A stretch of DNA of 34,276 bases from Planctomycetota bacterium. GTDB taxonomy: Bacteria > Planctomycetota > Planctomycetia > Gemmatales > Gemmataceae. The stretch covers positions 1-34,276 of the forward strand of contig JACPZP010000173.1 of assembly GCA_016195405.1 (NCBI GenBank), given 5' to 3'. Position numbers and translations under genes: made by a program. Numbering within the stretch: position 1 is the first letter of the stretch; every line of letters begins with the position of its first letter. Below, in pieces: positions 23,115-32,500 of this stretch. The notes under the pieces are model-generated. The model had not been told where the DNA came from and did not search any database. It saw only the letters and a list, made by a program, of their open reading frames with translations.

Positions 23115-26021
23115 CTACGCCGCTTGTTTCACGGCAGTGGCCCGGCTCAAGGCGTCGGTCTCGCTTCCTTTCAAATGGAAGCTTAGATGCACGGCCAGGG
23201 CTTGCTCGGCGATCAGCACCGCGATGAAGATCAAATACAACCACGGCGACTCGGAAAAATCGCTCTTGCGCTTTACAAGGCTGTCGGACGGAATGCTTGG
23301 GCCTTCAAACAGGACCGAATCTGTCGCCGCCGCGCGGATGATGCCGCGCTCGATTTCCTCGGAGCTGATCCGGCCCAGGGCGCCTTCCTTGAGCGTGTCC
23401 ACGTTGAAGGTCTGGGCGTAGGAGGCGACCACCGGCTGCCGTTCGCTTCCGTCGTCAATTTTGAGGAGCCCGACGTACAAGCCCGGTTCGTTGTTCTTGT
23501 CAAAGTTGAAATAGACGAGGTTCTTGCCCTTGCCGTCGGCAGGCGCCTCGACGCCGAACTGCTCGCTCTGCTTGACGGCCTTGGCCGATTTGCCCGGCTC
23601 GATCTGGTAGAAGATGCGGGCCATCTTCAGACGGGTGGTCCCCTTCTGCTTATACGGTTCGCTGTCAACAACGACCTCCACCGGCGTGCCGACCGTGAGA
23701 TTGGCGTCGCTGCCTTGGCTGGAGAGGTAGTTCTGCATTTCCCAAATGAACGGCTGGAAGATGAGCGAAGCGTCGGAGCCGCCGCCCCAATCGCTCCATT
23801 CCTTGCCCGCGGTGCTCATGACCGCCACCACCCGGCCCTTGCCGTATTGCGAAGTCACGACGAACGGATCGCCGTAGTTGGCCTGCTCGGCGAGCCGCGT
23901 GATGTCTTCCCGGAGGCCGGCGATCTTTGGCAGCGAATTGCTCCAGAACTCCGTGAGGTTGGGAAAGTCCTTGTCCCTGCCGTCGCCCTTGCCTTTGTCG
24001 TGAAGCAAATCATCGAGCGCCTTGGCCAAGGCGCCGGTCTGCTCTTCCGATGACGGACTGACGAGCCGCTCGATCCTGAGGCGATGCCGGTCCATGGCGG
24101 TGCGATATCTTTGGAACTCGTCCATCTTTAGCACTTCTTCGAGCTGCTTGCCGCGAAAGACGTCGAGGGTCGCCTTAGCGAACGAGGTGATCGGTTGCCG
24201 GTTAGGCAACGTCGCCAGCTCGAACGTCTTGCCGGGGATTTGCCGCCATTCCGAGCGCGGCACCTGGAAGTAGCGCTTGATCGGTAAGTCCTGCAACCGC
24301 TTCAATTGCTCCGTGTCCTTGAAAACCTGGCCGAAGATGGGCACGGCGTCCAGGTTGCCGAAAAGTTTTTCGCGGATGTGGAGCTGGGGCAAGCCAGTGA
24401 ACTCAAGCTTGAGCGGGTCCTCGTTGGGCGGCGGAAAATAGGTCTCGCGCAAAGGCGCGGGGAAGACGCCCTTGCCCTGGTTGTAGAACTTCTTGTTGTA
24501 GAACGCCGGGTTGACTTGCGGCCCGAGGAAAACGCCCAGTCCGCCGCCTTCCTTGACGTAGGCTTCGAGATTGGCGAGTTGCTTGTCGGTCAACTCGCGG
24601 ACATTAAGCAGGAAGATGCTTGGATATTGGCGAATGTCGGGGCGTTCGAGCGCCTTCGTAGCCACGCCGCCGCCCAATTCGTCGCCGTTGACCAGCTCGT
24701 AGCTCGCTCCGGGCACAGAGATAATGGCGGTGTTGAGGAAGAAGCTGTCCTGGTTCTCTTGCCGGCCGCGCGAGCCTTCGCCGTCGATGACCAAGATCGG
24801 CACCTTGTCGCGGATTTCGACGGCGGCGTGGCGAATGTTGTCACCGGAAATCGCGTCGCCCTCGAGCTTGCCGCGTTGCCCGCTTTCCAGCCGTGCGGAG
24901 ATTTGAGCGTAGTAGGGCTCGCCGGGCTTGATTTGCGGGTTGAAACGCAACTCGAAAGTCGCGGTGAAGTCGCGCTTGTCCGCTGGAATCTTGAGCGGCA
25001 TGGGCGGATTAAAGTTCTGGGCCGCTTCGAAGAACTCGATGTTGGTGGCGTCGTCATAGATCCCGATGTAGACCTCGACCTCGCGCGAGCTGAAATTGGC
25101 CAGCGTGATCGTGAAGGGCACCGGCATGTCGCGGCCGGCGATGCGCGTGCCGGCCCGCAAGTCGACGATGCCGACGTTTTCATGGGCCACCGGCACCCCC
25201 CCCTGCCCAGCGACGCGATAGGGATACACCGTATCGACCAGGCGAACCTTCAAGTCCTTGCGATCGTGCGTCATTTTCGCGATGATGCTGTGAAGGTTCT
25301 CCTCTGCGTCCTTGCTTTCGGCGGCGGCGCCGTCGGATTGTTCGGTCTTGGCGACCTCCCAGTCCCGCTGCCGGAAATCGCTGAGAATGTGCAGCGTGAT
25401 GGCCGCTTCCGGATTGTTGTTGATGATCTCGCGAACCTTCTTGACGCCTTGGACCATGTCCACGTGCAGCTTCGAACAGGGGAGCGCGTCGAGATCGTCC
25501 TTGAACTCCTTGAATTTCGCCCCATCGTTCAGCTTTTCGTAAACTTTGGGCGAATAGCCTTTTTCGGTGAGGAAGCGCGACAAGGGAATTAGCATGAGCC
25601 GATCGGTCGCCGCGGTTTGGCCCAGCGTCTTGACGATTTTGCCCAGAAGCACGTCGTTCTTGGCCACGGTGAAGCAATTGCGAGCGCCGTCGCCTTCCTT
25701 CCACTCGTCGGTCATGCTGAGCGTGTCGTCCAAGACGACGATGTGCATGGCTTGCTTGCCCGGTGTCTCACCGGCGAAACCGACGAAACGCATAACCAAG
25801 AGGCCGACCAGGGCGACCAGAAAGCAGCGAAGGGCGAGCAGGATCAGCTGCTCGATGATGAGCCGCTTGCGCATCTTCTTCTGGGCCTTGAGCAGAAACT
25901 CCATGGCCGCCCAGGCGATCCGCTTGAACCGCATCCGGTTGATGAGATGGATGATGATGGGAGCGCTGATGAGCGCCCCCGCGGCGGCCAAGTAACCTGG
26001 ATTGGTGAAGAATTCGAGCAT
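23115..26021 (-). CDS. BatA-like membrane protein with VWA and amidotransferase-like domains
   Basis: 968 aa. The N-terminus is the BatA signature: a first TM (8-28) running into PIIIHLINRMRFKRIAWAAM, a basic loop, then a second TM at about 57-79. The VWA domain starts at 91; its metal-site motif is DDTLS at 98-102, with Thr in place of the first Ser of DxSxS, a change that can still bind metal. Later come a beta region and an amidotransferase-like fold (about 405 onward, DKVPILVIDGEGSRGRQENQ, with GGGLGVFLGPQVNP and IREDITRLAEQANYGDPFVV). A last TM lies near the C-terminus (SPWLYLIFIAVLIAEQALAV). Its ATG is three bases after the DUF58 stop (TAA TCC ATG), so the two are translationally coupled. 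VWA proteins of this class act with MoxR ATPases in the envelope. Confidence 0.92.
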   Translation of the reverse strand: MLEFFTNPGYLAAAGALISAPIIIHLINRMRFKRIAWAAMEFLLKAQKKMRKRLIIEQLILLALRCFLVALVGLLVMRFVGFAGETPGKQAMHIVVLDDTLSMTDEWKEGDGARNCFTVAKNDVLLGKIVKTLGQTAATDRLMLIPLSRFLTEKGYSPKVYEKLNDGAKFKEFKDDLDALPCSKLHVDMVQGVKKVREIINNNPEAAITLHILSDFRQRDWEVAKTEQSDGAAAESKDAEENLHSIIAKMTHDRKDLKVRLVDTVYPYRVAGQGGVPVAHENVGIVDLRAGTRIAGRDMPVPFTITLANFSSREVEVYIGIYDDATNIEFFEAAQNFNPPMPLKIPADKRDFTATFELRFNPQIKPGEPYYAQISARLESGQRGKLEGDAISGDNIRHAAVEIRDKVPILVIDGEGSRGRQENQDSFFLNTAIISVPGASYELVNGDELGGGVATKALERPDIRQYPSIFLLNVRELTDKQLANLEAYVKEGGGLGVFLGPQVNPAFYNKKFYNQGKGVFPAPLRETYFPPPNEDPLKLEFTGLPQLHIREKLFGNLDAVPIFGQVFKDTEQLKRLQDLPIKRYFQVPRSEWRQIPGKTFELATLPNRQPITSFAKATLDVFRGKQLEEVLKMDEFQRYRTAMDRHRLRIERLVSPSSEEQTGALAKALDDLLHDKGKGDGRDKDFPNLTEFWSNSLPKIAGLREDITRLAEQANYGDPFVVTSQYGKGRVVAVMSTAGKEWSDWGGGSDASLIFQPFIWEMQNYLSSQGSDANLTVGTPVEVVVDSEPYKQKGTTRLKMARIFYQIEPGKSAKAVKQSEQFGVEAPADGKGKNLVYFNFDKNNEPGLYVGLLKIDDGSERQPVVASYAQTFNVDTLKEGALGRISSEEIERGIIRAAATDSVLFEGPSIPSDSLVKRKSDFSESPWLYLIFIAVLIAEQALAVHLSFHLKGSETDALSRATAVKQAA

Positions 26022-26024
26022 GGA

Positions 26025-26960
26025 TTACCCAATTTTCGCTGACGCTTTGAACATCGCCATGCGGTGGTGCAGAAACTTCGAAAGCACCGCGTCCAAATAC
26101 TCGCGGGTGTGGACGAGCTGATAGTCGATGCCTTTGCGGGCACAGCCGCGGCGGACTTCGACCAGGTATTCCTGAAGCGCCTCCAGGTAGCCGTCGCGCA
26201 AGGCGCGCGGATCGCACAAGACCTGCTCGATTTCCTCCATGCCTTCGAAGCGGGTCGTGCCGGCGAACGGGAATGTCAGCTCTTCCTCGTCCATCACGTG
26301 AAAGACCAGGACGTCGTGTCGGCCGTGGCGCAGCATCTCCAGGCCCCGGAACAATGGTTCACGCTCGACCAGCAGGTCGGAAATCACCACGATCAGGCCG
26401 CGGCCCGGGGCGTTCTCGGCCACGCGCTTGAGGATCTTCTCGATGTTGGTCTTGTCGCGGGGCCGGCTGACGTGCAGAGCCTGGATAACCGCGTCGATAT
26501 GGTTGTGCTGGCTGCGCGGCGGCACCACCTGGCGGACGTCCTGGTCGAAGGTCATGAGGCCCACGGAGTCCTGTTGCCTGAGGAGCATATACGCCAGGCA
26601 GGCGGCGATCGTGCAGCCGTAGTTGTACTTGTTGAGCCGGCCCTTAGCGTTGCGGCCATAATGCATCGAGTTGCTGACGTCCACCACCAGATGGCTACGC
26701 AGATTCGTTTCTTCTTCGTACTGCTTGATGTAATACTTGTCGGTTTTGGACCAGACCTTCCAGTCGAGATGGCGAATGTCGTCGCCCGGCGAATAATCCC
26801 GATGCTGGACGAACTCGACCGAATGCCCGAAGAACGGACTGCGGTGCATGCCGGAGATGAAGCCTTCGACGACCTGACGTGCACGCAAGTCGAGCCGCGA
26901 AATGCGGGCAATCGTGTCCGGGTGCAGAAATCGTCTGGGGTCGTCTTCTTTTATTGCCAC
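26025..26960 (-). CDS. DUF58 domain protein (VWA-like), MoxR partner
   Basis: 311 aa starting with GTG 26960, which has GGAGG five bases upstream. No membrane segment or signal peptide, so cytoplasmic. The DUF58 signature is complete: YSPGDDIRHLDWKVWSKTDK at 56-75 and IKQYEEETN. The region after it is VWA-like with an intact metal-site motif DVSNS at 94-98 and VVISDLL later. Proteins of this family are encoded next to MoxR ATPases in most bacteria and are thought to act with them in assembling or activating a target. Here the gene lies between MoxR and BatA, the standard order. Confidence 0.95.
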   Translation of the reverse strand: MAIKEDDPRRFLHPDTIARISRLDLRARQVVEGFISGMHRSPFFGHSVEFVQHRDYSPGDDIRHLDWKVWSKTDKYYIKQYEEETNLRSHLVVDVSNSMHYGRNAKGRLNKYNYGCTIAACLAYMLLRQQDSVGLMTFDQDVRQVVPPRSQHNHIDAVIQALHVSRPRDKTNIEKILKRVAENAPGRGLIVVISDLLVEREPLFRGLEMLRHGRHDVLVFHVMDEEELTFPFAGTTRFEGMEEIEQVLCDPRALRDGYLEALQEYLVEVRRGCARKGIDYQLVHTREYLDAVLSKFLHHRMAMFKASAKIG

Positions 26961-26976
26961 GAGAACCTCCGACGCT

Positions 26977-27028
26977 CGCTTGCGATTTCGCGATCTTTTG
27001 GGGCTATCCGAGCGCGAAACCGCAAGCG
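26977..27028. repeat. Inverted repeat element, family R5/R6
   Basis: The arm 26977-26992 (CGCTTGCGATTTCGCG) and the arm 27013-27028 are reverse complements at 15 of 16 positions with a 20-base spacer. The element starts about five bases after the MoxR stop. It shares the CCGCTTGCGG core with 19836-19889 but has a different flank. Confidence 0.8.
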
Positions 27029-27035
27029 GGGTTCA

Positions 27036-28097
27036 TTACGCTGCGAATATCCTTTTGAACCGCTCGTCCTTCAACAATTCGCCTTCCTTGCTAGGCGTTT
27101 CCTTCAAGATGCGATCGACGACCACGTCCGTCGTGATGCCCTCCGACGCCGCGGTGAAGTTCGTGAGGATGCGGTGCCTCAACACCGGATGGGCCAGCGC
27201 CTGGATGTCCTCACACTGCACGTGGGTTCGGCCTAACAAGAGCGCCCGGGCTTTGCCGCCAAGGACAAGGTTTTGCACGGCCCGGGGCCCCGCGCCCCAC
27301 GAGAGCCAATCCTTGATGAACTTGGGAGCGCCCGGCTCGCTGACGCGCGTTTGCCGGACTAGTGCGAGGGTATATTGGATGACGTGATCGGTCACCGGCA
27401 CGCGCCGGACCAACTTCTGCAAATCGAGAATGTTCTGTCCTGACAGCACCGGCTTGACATCTTCAACCTGCAGCGCCGTGGTGCGGCGGGCGATCTCAAA
27501 CTCCTCCTTGAAGCTCGGGTACTTGACGAACACCTTGAACATGAAGCGGTCCTGCTGGGCCTCGGGCAGAGGATACGTGCCTTCCTGCTCGATCGGATTC
27601 TGGGTTGCGAGCACAAAGAACGGATCGCCCAGCTTGTGGCGAATCCGGCCGACCGTGACCTGGCGCTCCTGCATGGCTTCGAGCAGGGCGGCCTGGGTCT
27701 TGGGAGGCGTGCGGTTGATCTCGTCGGCCAGGATCAGGTTGGCGAACAAGGCGCCTTCGAGGAACTTAAACTCGCGGGACCCGGTGGAGCGGTTCTCCTC
27801 GATCACTTCCGTGCCGGTGATGTCCGACGGCATCAAGTCGGGGGTGAACTGAATGCGGCTAAAGGCCAGCGACAGGCACTTGGCGAGCGTGCTGATCATC
27901 AAGGTCTTGGCCAGGCCGGGAACGCCTTCCAAGATGCAATGCCCCCGGCTGAAGAGCGCGATCAAGAGTTCCTCGATCACCTGATCCTGTCCCACGATCA
28001 CCTGGGCGAGTTGATTCTTGATTTCGAGGAAAGCGTCTTTTAGCTTGCGGACGGCTTCCAGATCGTTGGCCGCCAGGGTGTCGGTAGCGTCGCTCAT
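27036..28097 (-). CDS. MoxR-family AAA+ ATPase
   Basis: 353 aa. Walker A GVPGLAKT 58-65, Walker B LILADE 121-126, sensor-1 TQN 165-167, and the MoxR-typical EGTYPLPEAQQDRFMF at 172-187 are all present. The C-terminal lid helices follow (GAGPRAVQNLVLGGKARALL). It is a cytoplasmic ATPase that forms rings and remodels or activates client proteins. In Bat-type loci the clients are taken to be the VWA proteins encoded next to it, which is the situation here (DUF58, BatA-like and a second VWA protein follow). GAAGAG lies upstream of the ATG. Confidence 0.96.
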   Translation of the reverse strand: MSDATDTLAANDLEAVRKLKDAFLEIKNQLAQVIVGQDQVIEELLIALFSRGHCILEGVPGLAKTLMISTLAKCLSLAFSRIQFTPDLMPSDITGTEVIEENRSTGSREFKFLEGALFANLILADEINRTPPKTQAALLEAMQERQVTVGRIRHKLGDPFFVLATQNPIEQEGTYPLPEAQQDRFMFKVFVKYPSFKEEFEIARRTTALQVEDVKPVLSGQNILDLQKLVRRVPVTDHVIQYTLALVRQTRVSEPGAPKFIKDWLSWGAGPRAVQNLVLGGKARALLLGRTHVQCEDIQALAHPVLRHRILTNFTAASEGITTDVVVDRILKETPSKEGELLKDERFKRIFAA

Positions 28098-28266
28098 GTT
28101 TTCTCTTCGGGTTAATGGACAAAAGGAAACCAGGGTCCGGCGCCACGAGGCTAGGGACCTTCAAGGGTTTCCAGATACCGGTTTGGTATATCGAATGCCA
28201 AGAGTTTCAACGGTAACGGACAATGCTAGCAGGCGGGCTCACCACGGTCATCACCTCACTCGGTCA
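28098..28266. other. Gap between squalene-cyclase-fold gene and MoxR gene
   Basis: This 169-base gap lacks the inverted repeats of the other junctions. It holds a short imperfect palindrome (GATATACCAAACCGGTATC on the minus strand, near 28170-28190) that could be an operator or a weak hairpin. It may be where an internal promoter for the MoxR genes lies; no convincing hexamer pair was found. Confidence 0.35.
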
Positions 28267-28273
28267 TCACCTC
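28245..28273. repeat. Short direct repeat over a stop codon
   Basis: CGGTCATCACCTC occurs at 28245-28257 and 28261-28273, a 16-base period. The second copy contains the TGATGA stop pair of the squalene-cyclase-fold gene (minus strand). It looks like a small tandem duplication of the gene end. Confidence 0.8.
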
Positions 28274-29409
28274 GAGAAGAACGGGACCGCGGCCCTTTCC
28301 AGTTGCAAGAGGATGCAGTAGATGGAGGTCGAATAGACCGGTCCGACGCTAAACCCGCCGCCGCCCGGCCAGCTGCCGTCGCTGTTCTGGGTCTGCACGA
28401 GGTGGTCGAGCATGTGCTTCTTGTAGTCGGCCCAGGTGACGCGCTGCTCTTTGGGGGCGGCGCCGAACATCTTCTCCCAGCCGTCGTCGCCGAGCATGTA
28501 GACCGACTGGCCGTAGTAGAAGTGCGTGTATTCGTCGTGGCCCAAGCGGACGCCGCCGCCGACCGCGGTGATCGGAATGGCGGTTTGGCAGTATTTGAAC
28601 CACTTCTTGACGAGGTCGTTCTTGTAATCGCCGGCGTAGAAGTAACAGGCGATTGCCGCCGCGGTGAGGGAAGGCCTCTCGCCGCCGGCCGGTGCGCCGC
28701 CGCCCCCACGCCCCAAGCTATAGACCACCCCGCCGCGAGCCGTCGTCGAGTTCTTCAGGTACTTCATGCCGTTGTCGATGAACTGCTTGGGAACCGGAAT
28801 GCCGGCGTTGCGGCAAGCACGGAGAGCCTGAACTTGGGTCACGGTCACCGAGCCTTCATCTTGATCGTGTCCTTCCACCTTCGAGGTGTAGAACCAACCG
28901 CCTTGGGATGACTGGGCGGCGCCAATGTACTTCACCGCGCGGGTGAGGATGTCTTTCAGCTTTTCACGGCGCTCGCGGTCGTCCTCATCGCCGTAGACCA
29001 GTGCCAGAAAGAGCGTGCCGAAGCCGTGACCGTACATATACCGGCCGGTCTCGGTGGGATGATCGGGGTTGCCGATCAGGCCGTCGCGTTGATTGCCCTT
29101 CATGCTGCGTTCCATGAGCCAGTCGGCGGCTTTGCGGATGTGCTTGGCGTACTTGCCTTCCTTGACCGTGCTGCCTTCGCAAAGCATGGCGATTCCGCCA
29201 AGAGCCGTCATCGACACGGGATACTGGTCGCCGTTGGCGCCCCAGTGTCCGTCCTTGAACTGCTGTTTGACCAGATATTGCAGCCCTTTCTCCACGGTGG
29301 CCCGGTATTTCTCGGGAAGCTCTTCGGCACGGACGGCGGGCGTCGCGGTCTCGATTCCCGCCAAGGCCAAACAACCCAGAACCACTCCGAGAAACTTCAG
29401 CTTCATCAT
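28267..29409 (-). CDS. Secreted prenyltransferase/squalene-cyclase-fold repeat protein
   Basis: 380 aa; ATG 29409 has GGGAG six bases upstream (a second ATG follows directly). A signal peptide (MMKLKFLGVVLGCLALAGIE, cleavage near VRAEE) is followed by alpha/alpha-barrel repeats with QW motifs: QFKDGHW at 50-56, QSSQGGW at 166-172 and QNSDGSW at 341-347. The catalytic DxDD of squalene-hopene cyclases and the metal site of prenyltransferases are not visible, and the protein is half the usual cyclase length and secreted, so a sterol or hopanoid reaction is unlikely. Such secreted repeats are common in planctomycetes and probably bind protein or glycan. It lies between the PQQ/TPR gene and MoxR. 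It ends in TGATGA. Confidence 0.88.
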   Translation of the reverse strand: MMKLKFLGVVLGCLALAGIETATPAVRAEELPEKYRATVEKGLQYLVKQQFKDGHWGANGDQYPVSMTALGGIAMLCEGSTVKEGKYAKHIRKAADWLMERSMKGNQRDGLIGNPDHPTETGRYMYGHGFGTLFLALVYGDEDDRERREKLKDILTRAVKYIGAAQSSQGGWFYTSKVEGHDQDEGSVTVTQVQALRACRNAGIPVPKQFIDNGMKYLKNSTTARGGVVYSLGRGGGGAPAGGERPSLTAAAIACYFYAGDYKNDLVKKWFKYCQTAIPITAVGGGVRLGHDEYTHFYYGQSVYMLGDDGWEKMFGAAPKEQRVTWADYKKHMLDHLVQTQNSDGSWPGGGGFSVGPVYSTSIYCILLQLERAAVPFFSR

Positions 29410-29490
29410 GGTCTTCTCCCACGTAGACCTTGAAACCGGAAAAAGGCTTCACGTATAAGGACGAGCGCTATGTCATTTCCTGACCGCGAG

Positions 29491-29593
29491 TTTAGCCGCG
29501 AGCCAACGGCGAGCGCGGACGCGGCCCCTTTTCGATTGGTTGCGAACCGCGAGGGGCCAAGCCCGCGCTCGCCGTTGGCTCGCGGCTAAACGA
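29491..29593. repeat. Inverted repeat element, family R1, perfect doublet
   Basis: The arms 29491-29518 and 29563-29590 are perfect reverse complements over 28 bases. The 44-base spacer holds a smaller inverted repeat (GCGGCCCCTT near 29521 against AGGGGCC near 29552). The right arm extended to 29593 is identical to 4610-4640. The element lies four bases after the stop of the PQQ/TPR gene. Confidence 0.96.
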
Positions 29594-29597
29594 ATCA

Positions 29598-32500
29598 CTA
29601 TCGCGGCGCCTTGTCCTTTGGCGCCTCTGCCGGCACCGGCGCTATGCGTACCGGTCGGCGGATGATCACGTTGCCCGGCAGCGCGGGCGGGAATAAGCCG
29701 GGCTGCATTTGCATGACGTCTGCCGACCCCGGAATTCCCGCCGGTCCACTTGATCCGAGTCCGGCGCCCACGGGAAGCTCCGCGGGCTTGCGGCCATCGT
29801 CGATGTAATGCTGGAGGACGCTCTGCATGCCGAACATATTGATGGCGCCGCCGCGCTGGTCGATGGTGAAAGCATAGAACTGGGCGACGCTGTTGGACGG
29901 TTTCTCGCCTTCATCAAAGATAACTTTGCCGGTCCGCTTATCGAGGCTTTGCGTCAGCGACACCCAGCGGTTGCCGGCGGCGCCCGCATTCATTAGCAGG
30001 TTGAAGCGGCTCGACATCAAAATGACCGGGAGCTGCTCGAACTGCTCCAGGACGACCATCTGATGGTTCATGGGCACGTAGCTGTGCCACGCGAAGTCGC
30101 CGGCCTTCCATGTAAGCGTCTTGTCGCCGACTTTCCTTTGGCCGGGGTGCTTGTGCAGGGCGACGAACCAGCCGTTGACGGCGCCGCAACGCAGCCCGTT
30201 GCTGAAGTTGGTCGACAAGACTCCGCCGGCCACTTTCGTGCTGTCGACCGCCTTGTTGAGAGCGACGTAATAGCGCTCGGCGTCTTGCAAGAGCAGTGGG
30301 TCCTTCAAGCTCGTCAAGTCGTCAGGGGTGATGCGGCCCTTTAGAACGTTGCCGCTCATTAATTCGCGGCCGCTTTCGACGTCCAAAACCAGCACCTTGC
30401 CGGACCGATCGATGACGCCGGTGATGTTTGGATCTTCGGTTTGCAGAACGACCGCCTTGGCGTCATAAGCGCGCGTCCAAATGTCCTTGCCGGCGGGGAT
30501 GTCGTAGAGCTTGAGGACGAGATTGTCCCGGCCCGGATAAGCCGCCAAGATGCGCTTGCCGAGAATTCGGATGCGGTTCTGGTAGACGCCGCCGAAATCG
30601 CGAACGTCGAGCTGCATGCCGTCGGAGGCGCGCAGCGCCCGGCCGGAGCCGGCGGCGCCGTCGCTGTGCTCGACGAGGAACAAGAAGTTCTCGTCGCCGA
30701 AGGCCCGGGTCGAGCTGCTCACGTCCATTTTCTTCCACAGCATGGTGCCGCGCAGAGGATCGAGGACTTGCAGGCCCTTGTGCGAGACCAGGGCGACGTA
30801 ATTCGCCTGGACGGCGCCGACGCTGCCGATGGGCGACATCGAGCGCTGGCCGTTGAACTGGTTCCAAACGACAAGCTGCAGGTAGCCGTCCTGATCGGGC
30901 ATGACTTGTTGCACCGTCATCTGCGGGTTGCCGCCGGCCTGGCTTTCCGCCAAGGGTTGTTGCCAGAGGATATTCTTGGAATCCAAATCGAAGCAGTAGA
31001 CCAGGGTACCGACTTGGAAGACGGCGAGATGGCCTTTGACCTGGAAGAAGCGGAACTTGGCGTTGGGATGGTAGGCGGAGTTCGCCTGGCCTTGCGTGTA
31101 GAGATATTCGAAATACTTGAAATTCACCTGCCCTGAGCCAAGCGCCTGCTCCCAATGGCCTTCATTGGTGTTGAGGTCGATGAGGCGGACTTTCGGATTG
31201 CTGCCGTTGCTCGCGTCGAGCACGAGGCGAAGGCCTCGCAACGTCGAATTCAGCTCGCCCTCGGGCTGGAAGATGAAGCCCTGGAGGCTCGGATTGTAGC
31301 CACCGGAGCTGACGTGCTGCGCTTTGAACTTGGCGTTGGCCCACAGCGTGCCGCCTTCTTCCAGGTACGGGCGGAAGCGCGGATCGGTCGCCAGATTGTT
31401 GTAGAGATCGGCGCCGGTATTCTTGCCGCGGACCGGAGCGGTAGTGAAATCGCGATGGAGCGCCCGGTAATACGCCGACGCCAGCTTCATGGAATCGACC
31501 GTCCCTTTTTTCTCCTCGAGCGCGGCCAGCCCCGCCAACGCTCTGCCCCCCACTTTCGGATCGGTGCGGAAGCCGTCGCTCAAAAGCTGCTGCAAGCTCA
31601 ATTCGGCCTCCAGATACGACGCCTTGTCGTTGCGCTCCATGATGTTTTCGGCCAATTGCAGGCGGGCTTCGCGGCCAACATCGAAGGGTACGTCGAACAT
31701 GCCCACAAAAGTGCGAATGGCGTCGATGTCCTTCTTGGCCTCGACCGTCTTCCATTCCTCGGCGATCTTCTTTTCCAAGGGCGCTCGCTGCTCCGGTGTG
31801 GCCTTGGCGATCATGGCCGAAACTCGCCCGCGCAGCCACACTGCCGTCGGAATCTTGTGGGTCGGATCGTCTAAGGAGGCGATGCCGCCTTCGCGATGGA
31901 TCGGCAGGGCGCCGAATTCGCGGTACATCTGGAATGCCTCGACCAAGTTGCCCTGGGCCTCGCGACCCTGACCGACGATGCGGAAATACTTCGCCAGCCG
32001 CGCTTGCTTCTCGGCGTCGCTGCCGGGCGCGTTGCACAGGTCGCGATACTCAGTTAAATATTTGTCGCTGACGCTCTTGAAGTCGATTTGCAGCAAGTCG
32101 GTGAGCGCATCATAAAGCTTGACCCGGGCGCGATCGCGAACGGCGTCGCGCGGATTGGCGGTGAGCGCTTTTTGCAGATCGTCGACGGCGCCTTGCACCT
32201 GTCCGTCGGCCAAGAGCAATTCACCGCGATCGAGCAGCTTGTCCGCGTTGTTCGGATCGCTCTTGACGGCAGCGTGGGCGCCGTCCAGGCGAGCGACCAG
32301 TTGCGGATAGCCGGTGATTTGCATCGGACCCTGGGAAACCACCGTGCCTTCGTAGAAGACCAGGTTGCCCGGAGCGGCGCCGGCGACCTTGGCCCGGTTA
32401 TGGGCTTTGACGGCGCCCTTGTCCACGTCAATGGCCATGATTTCGCCCTTCTTCAAGGGCAAATAATAGATGTCCTTGCTCGCCACGCCTTGGCCGGACG

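Noticed and set aside
28267..29409. Squalene-hopene cyclase for hopanoid synthesis
   Set aside because: The protein is secreted, about half the usual length, and lacks a visible DxDD catalytic motif; only the repeat fold is shared.
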